Positions 1 through 6,139 of a stretch of 9,710 nucleotides of DNA are shown piece by piece. The notes under the pieces are model-generated. The model saw nothing but the letters and a program-made list of their open reading frames with translations. It ran no database searches and was not told the DNA's origin. Each line of letters starts with the position of its first letter. Position 1 is the first letter of the stretch. The DNA lies in the NCBI GenBank assembly GCA_017419065.1, contig JAFOMB010000203.1:1-9710 (forward strand), given 5' to 3'. The position numbers were made by a program, and so were the translations under genes. This DNA comes from Erysipelotrichaceae bacterium (GTDB lineage Bacteria > Bacillota_I > Bacilli_A > Erysipelotrichales > Erysipelotrichaceae).

Positions 1-109
1 GCGTGTCAAAAGCCTCCCGGATGTTCCGGGAGTTGTAGAGACCGTCAAAATCAGAGGCGGCAGCGAGATTGCTGCCGACAAAACCGGTATAGCCTACTAA
101 GGACTTCAT
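1..109 (-). CDS. NAD(P)-binding sugar epimerase/reductase-like protein (N-terminus only)
   Basis: Only the first 36 codons are visible; the gene continues past the left edge. The translation starts MKSLVGYTGFVGSNLA, a beta strand followed by the glycine-rich GxTGxxGxxL loop of a Rossmann fold, as in extended short-chain dehydrogenases acting on nucleotide sugars (epimerases, dTDP-4-keto-sugar reductases). The ATG (107-109) lies one base after the TGA stop of the upstream glycosyltransferase gene, so the two are almost certainly translationally coupled in one operon. Its place downstream of a YfhO-like protein, an FAD enzyme and a glycosyltransferase suggests a role in making or modifying a surface sugar, but the catalytic Tyr-Lys region is outside the window, so the reaction and substrate cannot be stated. 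The motif and start are seen; the function is inferred. Confidence 0.72.
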   Translation of the reverse strand, partial: MKSLVGYTGFVGSNLAAASDFDGLYNSRNIREAFDT

Positions 110-110
110 A

Positions 111-1046
111 TCACTTCGTGAGCTTTTCTATGCTTTCAAAACTGTAGTGCTTTCTCTTGAAGATCATGTTCAGCAGCAGCTGCAGATACTTGATGATGAT
201 CGTCAGGATCGCAAAGAGACCGAAGAAGGCGACAGACAGGAAGAGGATCGTCGTCGTCCATCCTTCGACCGGGTGCACCATGAAGTAGGTGACCAGGGAA
301 TAGATGACCATGAAGGCTGACATGAACATCATCAGCAGCGTCATGGCGATGGAGAAACGGTAGCCCAGCTGGGTGAACAGAAGCAGGGAATCTACCGCTA
401 AGGAAGTGCGGTACTTCTTCTCCCTTCTGTCAATGACGTTTTCCTGATGTAACGTCACATCGTATTTGAGTACATCGGTCTTCAGACCGCTTCCGGCGTA
501 GATGGCCTTGCGGTATGGGACGGTGTTGTTTTCCGAGGTGATGCGGTTGATGACTCTCCGGCTCAGGATGCGGAAAGACTCGGTGGCCATGCGGTAAGGC
601 AGGTCGGAGTATCTTTCAAAGACGGTATAGAAGAGCCTTGAAGAGAGTCTCTCCTTCTTCTTCGGGGAAGCGGAGACGATATCATAGCCTGTTAAGGAAT
701 GACGGTAGACCTTCATGATCCAGGAAGGATCATAGTCCATCACGGTATTGTCGAATTCAAAGACGAAGTCTCCGATCGAAAGATCGGTACCGGCATTCAT
801 TGAAAGCTCCAGTCCGTGAAAGGAAGACATATTGATGAGAGAGACAGACACATGTCCGCTCATGGAAGCGCACTTTCGGATCTCTTCGACACTTCTGTCC
901 GTAGAGGCGTCATTGACACAGATCACTTCCGAGTGTTCAAAGTTCTCATCCAGGACTTTGATGACTTCCTGCAGGAAGCTTCCTATCCTTCTTTCGGCAT
1001 TGTGCACATAGACCACTGCCGAGACAAAATTCTTTTCTTTACTCAT
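111..1046 (-). CDS. GT2 family glycosyltransferase, DPM1/GtrB/CsbB-like, with two C-terminal membrane helices
   Basis: A 311-residue protein with an N-terminal GT-A domain (about residues 6-220) and two hydrophobic helices (about 232-257 and 264-290) ending in a basic tail. This is the layout of GtrB/CsbB-type enzymes that transfer a sugar from a nucleotide donor to undecaprenyl phosphate on the inner membrane face. The nucleotide-binding motif reads CVNDASTD (43-50). An SFRILSRRV segment (157-165) matches the conserved FR.MSR region of this group, and REKKYRTS (208-215) sits where the family has its RxGxSKY lipid-phosphate motif. The DXD site is odd: residues 99-101 are Asp-Asn-Thr, so the second Asp is missing. 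The ATG overlaps the end of the FAD oxidoreductase gene by 8 bp, with GAGG nine bases upstream, so translation is coupled. With the YfhO-like protein encoded two genes upstream it forms a likely CsbB/YfhO pair. The sugar is unknown. Confidence 0.85.
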   Translation of the reverse strand: MSKEKNFVSAVVYVHNAERRIGSFLQEVIKVLDENFEHSEVICVNDASTDRSVEEIRKCASMSGHVSVSLINMSSFHGLELSMNAGTDLSIGDFVFEFDNTVMDYDPSWIMKVYRHSLTGYDIVSASPKKKERLSSRLFYTVFERYSDLPYRMATESFRILSRRVINRITSENNTVPYRKAIYAGSGLKTDVLKYDVTLHQENVIDRREKKYRTSLAVDSLLLFTQLGYRFSIAMTLLMMFMSAFMVIYSLVTYFMVHPVEGWTTTILFLSVAFFGLFAILTIIIKYLQLLLNMIFKRKHYSFESIEKLTK

Positions 1047-2172
1047 CGTCCAGTACCTCGTCTAAATCATAAACTGTATTGATCTTCCCGGATAAGACAC
1101 CGATGAATGTCGGGGAAGAGGAATATTTCACGATGACTGTCGGTCTTGAGTCATCGATCTCAGAGCTCATCAGGATCGGCTTCATGGAGAAGAGGGAACT
1201 CTTATAGGTGAACCCGTACTCTTCCAGCATGTACTTCCTGGCTAAGGATGCCATATACGGGAAGGCCGTCTCCGGTTTGGCCGGGCAGTCGTTGCAGTTG
1301 CCGAGATGTTCCGGGGAACAGATGCCGCCGCTCTCTTTCTGACACGCGAAGGTCGGTAAAGGATCGTAGCTGGTCGTATGCGGAGTGAAGGTCACCGATG
1401 TCAGGGAGTGCAGTCCGGTACTTCCAAACGGCATGATGGAGAAGAACGGACCATCCATGACGGTGAAGCCGACACCTTTCAGCTTCTCATTGACATCGCA
1501 GAGGATGATCTCGCAGAGTTCGTATTTGATCCTGAACTTCTCATAGCCGGCCATCTCCAGGATCTGATTGGTAGAGGCATAGGTCGCGTTGAGGACATAG
1601 CCGCTTTCGTAATCTCCCTTGTTTGTATGAAGGATATAGGAATCACTTGTCTTATCGATCGAGGTGATCATCGTGCTGTATTCGATATCCAGGAGGTCTT
1701 TATACTCTCCCAATTGATCCAGGAACCAGTGCTTGAGGATCTCCGCGTCATAGGTATACTCCCTCGTACGGAAGACACCGTCGCACATCCCCTCTTTGAA
1801 GTAGTTCTCCGGGCACAGTTCTTCGCACGGGATCTCCGCCGCTTCACAGAACTGTCTAAACTGCTTTCCTCCTGTCCAGGAGTAGCGGGAAGAGGTCGCG
1901 TAGATCTGGTCGAATTCCCGGTTGATGCAGAAGGAATAGTCTTTGTTGAAACGTTCAAAGTAATGAGCTGATTTTAAAGCCGTCGACAGGGAACGCGGAT
2001 AGTGATAACCCTGGTGGACTCTGGCCTGATTGATGTAGGTCGCCCGCCTGAACGGTGTCGGATCGCACTCCAAAACGACGACATGTTCGCCTTTTTTCAC
2101 ACAGTGCAGAGCGGAATACAGCCCATAGAGTCCGGCTCCGATGATGATCTTATCGTATTTCTTCACACGCAT
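1039..2172 (-). CDS. FAD-dependent oxidoreductase (DAO-type fold) of a surface-glycan operon
   Basis: A 377-residue protein opening with a dinucleotide-binding beta-alpha-beta unit: IIIGAGLYGLYSA (9-21, GxGxxG) and an acidic end of strand two at VVLECD (33-37). NQARVHQGYHYPRS (48-61) follows and probably contacts flavin or substrate. A late Gly-rich strand near FIGVLSGKI (about 355-363) fits the second FAD-contact segment of D-amino-acid-oxidase-fold enzymes. No signal peptide or membrane helix is evident, so it is probably cytoplasmic. Four cysteines (277, 285, 293, 296; C-x7-C-x7-C-x2-C) form a tight cluster that may bind a metal. The gene starts 22 bp after the YfhO-like gene. The ATG at 2170-2172 has AGAGG only 3 bases upstream; a GTG two codons later (2164-2166) has about 9-base spacing and may be the real start. 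The cofactor class is well supported; the substrate is not identifiable. Confidence 0.82.
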   Translation of the reverse strand: MRVKKYDKIIIGAGLYGLYSALHCVKKGEHVVVLECDPTPFRRATYINQARVHQGYHYPRSLSTALKSAHYFERFNKDYSFCINREFDQIYATSSRYSWTGGKQFRQFCEAAEIPCEELCPENYFKEGMCDGVFRTREYTYDAEILKHWFLDQLGEYKDLLDIEYSTMITSIDKTSDSYILHTNKGDYESGYVLNATYASTNQILEMAGYEKFRIKYELCEIILCDVNEKLKGVGFTVMDGPFFSIMPFGSTGLHSLTSVTFTPHTTSYDPLPTFACQKESGGICSPEHLGNCNDCPAKPETAFPYMASLARKYMLEEYGFTYKSSLFSMKPILMSSEIDDSRPTVIVKYSSSPTFIGVLSGKINTVYDLDEVLDDE

Positions 2173-2194
2173 CTTCCTCTTCTATCATACAATA

Positions 2195-4504
2195 TCAGGA
2201 TGTCTTTCTCCGCTTATGATCCCACAGGATGATCAAAGCGGATACGATCAGGCCGCTCACGCTCATCAGAGCACCGGTCTTGAATCCCTCCGGGACGAAA
2301 TACATCTCGATATGACTGTGCCCTTCCGGGATCTTAAAACCGGTAAAGCCGCAGTTGACTTCATCATACCGGACTTCCGCCCCGTTCACCTTGATCTTCC
2401 AGCCCCGGTCATACGGTAGAGACAGGACAACATAGCCCTGTCCATCGGAATCGATCTCCCCGCTCAGCATATTCGAAGAGCGGACGACATCTGTCATTTC
2501 CGATCTCTCCTTCGAAGTGATCCAGTTCCGTATCTCCTCCGGTCTTTCCGTGATGATCTTATCTCTGAGTAAGGAGACATCCCCATTGAATTCGTCTTTG
2601 GATAAAACTTCCGTATAGGTTCCCCCGAAGGCCTTTGCCCCGGTGTTCTTCGACACCGTCACAAAGCCCCGGTAATCCGTTGTCAGGATCTCATAGTCCG
2701 CAAACGGGATCTCTTCCTCATTCAGCGTGAGCGCGTACTTCACACTCAGGAAATCGAGTATATCAGGATCCTGGACAGAGAACTCCCAGTCGATGATCTG
2801 AACAGACGGGATGTTCCCCAGGTATTTCATCTCATTGAAGGACGGCTCATACGTCGAGTCATAGGTCATGACACCCGGGAGGTTGTAGTAGAGATTCATG
2901 TTTCTCGAAGCGGTCCAGTAGAGAGACTCATACGGCACATAGACACGGTAGAAGGAGAGGTCATTCCCTTCTTCCAGATAGTTCATATTGTTCATGAAGT
3001 CGTTTTTGTCCGCACTGTTCGCGATGACGTTTCTCGCCTTCACGTAGTCTTCCATTTTGGTACCCTTCACCCGGAAGCCGAATATTCCCGCAAAGAGGAA
3101 GAGTTCCGCGCATACCGCGATACTCAGGATCCTGCCGTTCCCCTTCTTAAGGAGGAAGACATAGAGGAAGCTGAAGCCAATAGCCATCAGGAGTTCCGCG
3201 ATCTGTTTCGGATAGGCGCTCACGCTTTCCCCTCTCAAAAGGACAGCGATGAGGAAGGCGGCGATGATCAAAACGACTTCAAATATACAGGTCTTCAAGA
3301 GAAGTCTCTGATCGATCTCTCCCCTGTCCAGGATCTCCATACTGATGAAGACAGAGAGGAAGATCACAGCCATGGACCAGCGGAAGCTCGCGCCGCTCAG
3401 ACCGTTCAGTAAGCTTCCTAAAGGAGAGACAAAGGCGATCAGGAAGAAGATCCCGTAGACGATGAGGACCGGCATCTTTATCTTCTTTTCACTCTTTAAA
3501 ACCTGCGGCACTAGTAACGCCGTCAAAGAGGAAGCGAAGAAGCAGATCTCCTTCATATTGTGGGAGGAGTGTTCAAAGACGTTGTTTCCGTAGATGAAAG
3601 TGTGGCTTGGTACCAGTGTCGATATCAGAAGATGCAGGTAGACCTTTGGATCGTCATAGGTCCACACCAGTCCCGAACTGCCGACACGGCTGTTCTGCAG
3701 GATGAAATAGACGACCGGAACGATCACGGCACCGGCCAGTAAGAAACCTGCCAGGTAGCCGATTATCAGTCTCAGAGCTGATAAAAACCAGCCTTTTAGT
3801 GAGGAATGGTTACGGTAATAACGGTAGAGGAAAAAGACCGGTGTCAGCATCGTCACCGCGAAGAAGAGATAGTAATTCACCAGGAAGAGGACGAAGACAG
3901 AGAGGATGAAGAGGTCTCTTCTTCCCTCTTTGAGCCATCTCTCCAGTCCCAGGAAGTAAAACGGCAGCAGGACATAGAAGGACAGGAAGCCGAATTCCGA
4001 GGTGAAGTAGACGCTGTAGCTGGATAGACCGTATAGAAGGCCTCCGAGGAAACTGTGTTTCTTCGAGACACCTGTATAGCGCAGGCAGGCATACATGCCC
4101 AGTGCTCCGGTGATCATCTTCACGAAGCACAGCAGCTGATAGATATAGAGATAGGAGACACCTAATGGATAGGTTGCGATATTGAACGGATCAAAGAGAC
4201 CATAGGAAGCCTTCGATGCCCACAGGTTCGTGCCTAAAAAGAGGATCCAGGAATAGAAAGGAAGTTTCCCCTGCCGCAGGGCGTCGATCGTCTCTCTCCG
4301 GTTGAGTGTATAGAAGGGATCCCACTGGGTCTTGATATCTCCGCCTCCCACAAACATCTCGCCGTTCAGCCAGGCCGGAAGCATCATCATCGATACCCCG
4401 AGGATCATAAAAAAGACAAGGAGGATCAAATACTTGTATTTTTCGATAAATGTCTTTGATGTCCCTGTCTTCCACATAGTCTTATTATACGTTAATACAT
4501 ACAA
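2195..4504 (-). CDS. YfhO family polytopic membrane protein (GT-C-like glycosyltransferase)
   Basis: A 769-residue membrane protein. The first helix (about 24-46) is followed by an external loop with GGGDIKTQWDPF (53-64), holding the Asp (D56) expected at the GT-C active site. About eleven more hydrophobic segments run to residue 477, then a soluble C-terminal region (about 480-740), a last helix (743-761) and a basic tail. LSLPYDRGWKIKVNG (694-708) is the hallmark C-terminal motif of YfhO proteins. Known family members use undecaprenyl-phosphate-linked sugars made by a CsbB-like partner to glycosylate lipoteichoic acid or other surface polymers outside the membrane; such a partner is encoded two genes downstream. 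The TTG start has GAGG at 4515-4518 (10-base spacing) and sits two bases after the LysR stop. An in-frame ATG at 4475-4477 (codon 10) lacks a ribosome binding site but would also leave the first helix intact. Family call is firm; sugar and acceptor are unknown. Confidence 0.88.
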   Translation of the reverse strand: MYVLTYNKTMWKTGTSKTFIEKYKYLILLVFFMILGVSMMMLPAWLNGEMFVGGGDIKTQWDPFYTLNRRETIDALRQGKLPFYSWILFLGTNLWASKASYGLFDPFNIATYPLGVSYLYIYQLLCFVKMITGALGMYACLRYTGVSKKHSFLGGLLYGLSSYSVYFTSEFGFLSFYVLLPFYFLGLERWLKEGRRDLFILSVFVLFLVNYYLFFAVTMLTPVFFLYRYYRNHSSLKGWFLSALRLIIGYLAGFLLAGAVIVPVVYFILQNSRVGSSGLVWTYDDPKVYLHLLISTLVPSHTFIYGNNVFEHSSHNMKEICFFASSLTALLVPQVLKSEKKIKMPVLIVYGIFFLIAFVSPLGSLLNGLSGASFRWSMAVIFLSVFISMEILDRGEIDQRLLLKTCIFEVVLIIAAFLIAVLLRGESVSAYPKQIAELLMAIGFSFLYVFLLKKGNGRILSIAVCAELFLFAGIFGFRVKGTKMEDYVKARNVIANSADKNDFMNNMNYLEEGNDLSFYRVYVPYESLYWTASRNMNLYYNLPGVMTYDSTYEPSFNEMKYLGNIPSVQIIDWEFSVQDPDILDFLSVKYALTLNEEEIPFADYEILTTDYRGFVTVSKNTGAKAFGGTYTEVLSKDEFNGDVSLLRDKIITERPEEIRNWITSKERSEMTDVVRSSNMLSGEIDSDGQGYVVLSLPYDRGWKIKVNGAEVRYDEVNCGFTGFKIPEGHSHIEMYFVPEGFKTGALMSVSGLIVSALIILWDHKRRKTS

Positions 4505-4506
4505 AA

Positions 4507-5388
4507 TCAGAGATCCTCTTTCCCCTGATAGTATCCGATGATCATCTTCACGAGATCCCTGACCGGTCTTCTCTTATCTGAGGAATGGACACACAGGACG
4601 CAGGGTATGACCTCCTTTGTCTCAAAGGGGATCCACCTAAATTCCGGGTTGTGGTCATTGAGAAAGCCAGGAGAAAGGACGACAGCCTTGCCGGCTGCCA
4701 CAAAGGTGATGGAGGTATCGTGGTCTTCACTGTTGAGATAGGAGATCTTCTCGTTCCTTATCAATTGCTGCTGGAGGCTGCGGAGACCCTTCGGCGATCC
4801 TCCGCCGATGAGTAATGTCCTTCCTTCCAGATCTTTCTCTTTGATGATCTTCTTATCAGAGAGCGGATCGTCTTTCTTACAGACGAGATAGATATGGGAA
4901 TCAAAGAGAGGAAAGGACGTGATATCCGGGACCTGTCTGATCAAATCTCTCACCGCAAAGAGGATGTCCTGATCACCCTTTAAAAAGGAATCGACAGAGT
5001 GGTAGTAGTCGAAATACGGCGTGATGGAAACAGAGGGTTCCTCTTCCTCAAAGATCTTCATGATCTCCGGCAGATAGTAAAGAGCCGGTCTTACCGACAT
5101 GGCGATACGGATATTGTCGCGGTAGCGGAAGGCAAAGTTCTGTCCCTGTTCAACAGCTCTTTTGAGTTGGGCCGTGATATCTCTCAAAGAAGAGATGAAC
5201 TGCTCCCCTGCCGGTGTCAGGGCAGCACCCTTTCCCGAACGGTCAAAGATGCGGAAGCCGACTTCTTCCTCCAGGGCATTGATCTGATAGGTCAGAGCCG
5301 GCTGGGTGATATACAGATTCTCCGCGGCTCTGTTGAAATTCTTCGTCTTCGCCAGTTCCAGTGCTGATTCAAAATACTTCGTATTCAT
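4507..5388 (-). CDS. LysR family transcriptional regulator
   Basis: A 293-residue protein of the usual LysR length. The N-terminal winged helix-turn-helix is clear: FESALELAKTKNFNRAAENL (6-25), then the recognition helix with ITQPALTYQINALEEEVG (27-44), then FDRSGKGAALTPAGE (48-62). A linker helix leads to a substrate-binding-protein-like effector domain (about 90-293). The inducer cannot be read from the sequence; a CVLC pair near the C-terminus is visible but its meaning is unknown. The ATG at 5386-5388 has AGAGGA about 5 bases upstream, and a sigma-A-like promoter lies in the intergenic region. The gene is divergent from the flavodoxin genes, the typical arrangement for a LysR protein and its target. 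It also runs into the YfhO-like gene with a 2-base gap, so readthrough could couple both blocks. Family is firm; target assignment is inferred. Confidence 0.92.
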   Translation of the reverse strand: MNTKYFESALELAKTKNFNRAAENLYITQPALTYQINALEEEVGFRIFDRSGKGAALTPAGEQFISSLRDITAQLKRAVEQGQNFAFRYRDNIRIAMSVRPALYYLPEIMKIFEEEEPSVSITPYFDYYHSVDSFLKGDQDILFAVRDLIRQVPDITSFPLFDSHIYLVCKKDDPLSDKKIIKEKDLEGRTLLIGGGSPKGLRSLQQQLIRNEKISYLNSEDHDTSITFVAAGKAVVLSPGFLNDHNPEFRWIPFETKEVIPCVLCVHSSDKRRPVRDLVKMIIGYYQGKEDL

Positions 5389-5417
5389 ATCGGTCCTCTA
5401 ATAAGTTTTCTTTATTG

Positions 5418-5447
5418 ATTATACAATTTCTCAATTAGATTTCTCAA
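5418..5447 (-). promoter_or_regulatory. Sigma-A-like promoter of the LysR gene
   Basis: On the minus strand, TTGAGA (5442-5447) and TATAAT (5418-5423) are separated by 18 bases. This is a near-consensus housekeeping promoter placed about 30 bases before the LysR start codon. The -35 hexamer and spacer coincide with a pair of direct repeats, so autoregulation is plausible. Hexamers and spacing are seen directly; activity is inferred. Confidence 0.65.
5426..5447. repeat. 9-bp direct repeat ATTTCTCAA, candidate regulator binding site
   Basis: ATTTCTCAA occurs at 5426-5434 and again, identically, at 5439-5447, a period of 13 bp. The repeats cover the -35 element and spacer of the LysR-gene promoter and lie just upstream of the probable flavodoxin promoter. 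The pair is flanked by an inverted ATAC (5421-5424) and GTAT (5448-5451). This is a good place for a LysR dimer or tetramer to bind and control both directions. It does not match a compact ATAC-N7-GTAT LysR box, so operator function is an inference. Confidence 0.45.
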
Positions 5448-5458
5448 GTATCCTCTCC

Positions 5459-5482
5459 TACAATGAAATCGTAAAGAGGAGG
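5459..5482 (+). promoter_or_regulatory. Probable -10 element and strong ribosome binding site of the flavodoxin operon
   Basis: TACAAT at 5459-5464 is a plausible -10 hexamer. At 17-18 bases upstream there is only a poor -35 match (TTAGAT/TAGATT, 5435-5441), as often found at activator-dependent promoters. AGAGGAGG at 5475-5482 is a strong Shine-Dalgarno sequence nine bases before the ATG at 5492. The ribosome binding site is secure; the promoter is tentative. Confidence 0.45.
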
Positions 5483-5491
5483 AACACTCAC

Positions 5492-6007
5492 ATGAAAACA
5501 TTAACGATCTACTACTCCAGAAGAGGAGAAAACTACGTCAGCGGAAAGATCAAAAACCTTGAGAAAGGCAATACAGAATACATCGTCGAATTCCTGCAGA
5601 AGAACTTCGACACTGATGTCTTCCACGTGGAGACAGTAAAGGAATACTCAAAGAACTACATGGACTGCACCAGAGAAGCCCAGAGAGAACTCGACAACAA
5701 TGAAAGACCGGAACTGAAGAACTATCTAAAGGACATCTCGGGATACGATCAGGTCATCATCGCCGGACCGTGCTGGTGGGGAACTTATCCGATGGCGATC
5801 TTCTCTGCCATTGAAGGACTCGACTTCTCCGGAAAGAAGGTCTTCCCGATCATGACTCATGAAGGCTCCGGTATGGGACACTCCGAAAGAGATCTGAAGA
5901 ATACCCTCAATGCGAAGGAATTCGCAAAGGGCTTCGCCATCCACGGCACTGTCTGCCCGGACAGTGAAGACGCCGTCATCAATTGGGGCAGAAAGAATCT
6001 GGGCTAA
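5492..6007 (+). CDS. Flavodoxin-family protein (cytoplasmic)
   Basis: A 171-residue protein with a flavodoxin-like alpha/beta fold. The first strand and phosphate-binding loop read TIYYSRRGENY (5-15). The second flavin-contact region is AGPCWWGTYPM (91-101), and a third loop is THEGSG (122-127). These match the long flavodoxin (flavodoxin_4-like) group found widely in gut Firmicutes. No signal peptide is present, so it should carry FMN and act in cytoplasmic electron transfer or quinone/FMN reduction; the partner is unknown. The start is fixed by a strong AGAGGAGG nine bases upstream. It is divergent from the LysR gene, whose product is its likely regulator, and is followed by an aldo/keto-reductase-like fragment and a second, membrane-anchored flavodoxin that shares its WWG and THEGSG motifs. 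The family is clear; the physiological role is not. Confidence 0.87.
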   Translation: MKTLTIYYSRRGENYVSGKIKNLEKGNTEYIVEFLQKNFDTDVFHVETVKEYSKNYMDCTREAQRELDNNERPELKNYLKDISGYDQVIIAGPCWWGTYPMAIFSAIEGLDFSGKKVFPIMTHEGSGMGHSERDLKNTLNAKEFAKGFAIHGTVCPDSEDAVINWGRKNLG

Positions 6008-6010
6008 GAC

Positions 6011-6139
6011 ATGCACAAGGAAGTGATCGTCCTCCTGGGTGCCGCTGATGTCATCCCGAGTGATGAAGAATTCAAAGCTCTGGAAGCGGAACTGAATACA
6101 CATAAAGTCTACGGTCATCGTGGACTGGGAAGATTTTAA
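6011..6139 (+). pseudogene. Relic of an aldo/keto reductase C-terminus (42 codons)
   Basis: Between the two flavodoxin genes there is an open stretch of 42 codons beginning ATG (6011) and ending TAA (6137-6139), directly against the next ATG. The segment LLGAADVIPSDEEFKALEAE, followed by HKVYGHRG, resembles the last 35 or so residues of aldo/keto reductases (typically ENLGAADVxLTxEEFxxLExxL...VYGHR). The preceding residues do not look like the family and the catalytic barrel is absent. No ribosome binding site precedes the ATG. It is in frame with both flavodoxins, so it would be added to the first only by reading through the stop at 6005-6007. I read it as the remains of a deleted aldo/keto reductase gene. 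The resemblance is from memory of the family and has not been searched. Confidence 0.45.

Noticed and set aside
1378..1971. A 197-codon plus-strand open frame inside the FAD oxidoreductase gene.
   Set aside because: It is antisense to a gene with clear family motifs, has no family signal of its own and no operon context on that strand.
4484..4489. A TATAAT on the minus strand as an own promoter of the YfhO-like gene.
   Set aside because: No acceptable -35 is found at 16-19 bases (CTCTGA or similar) and no extended -10. It would also lie inside the reading frame from the better-supported TTG start. Kept only as a possibility in the start-site finding.
6011..6139. The 42-codon ORF as a toxin, antitoxin or leader peptide.
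   Set aside because: It has no ribosome binding site, no membrane helix or DNA-binding pattern, and its residues resemble the tail of aldo/keto reductases, so a gene relic is a simpler reading.
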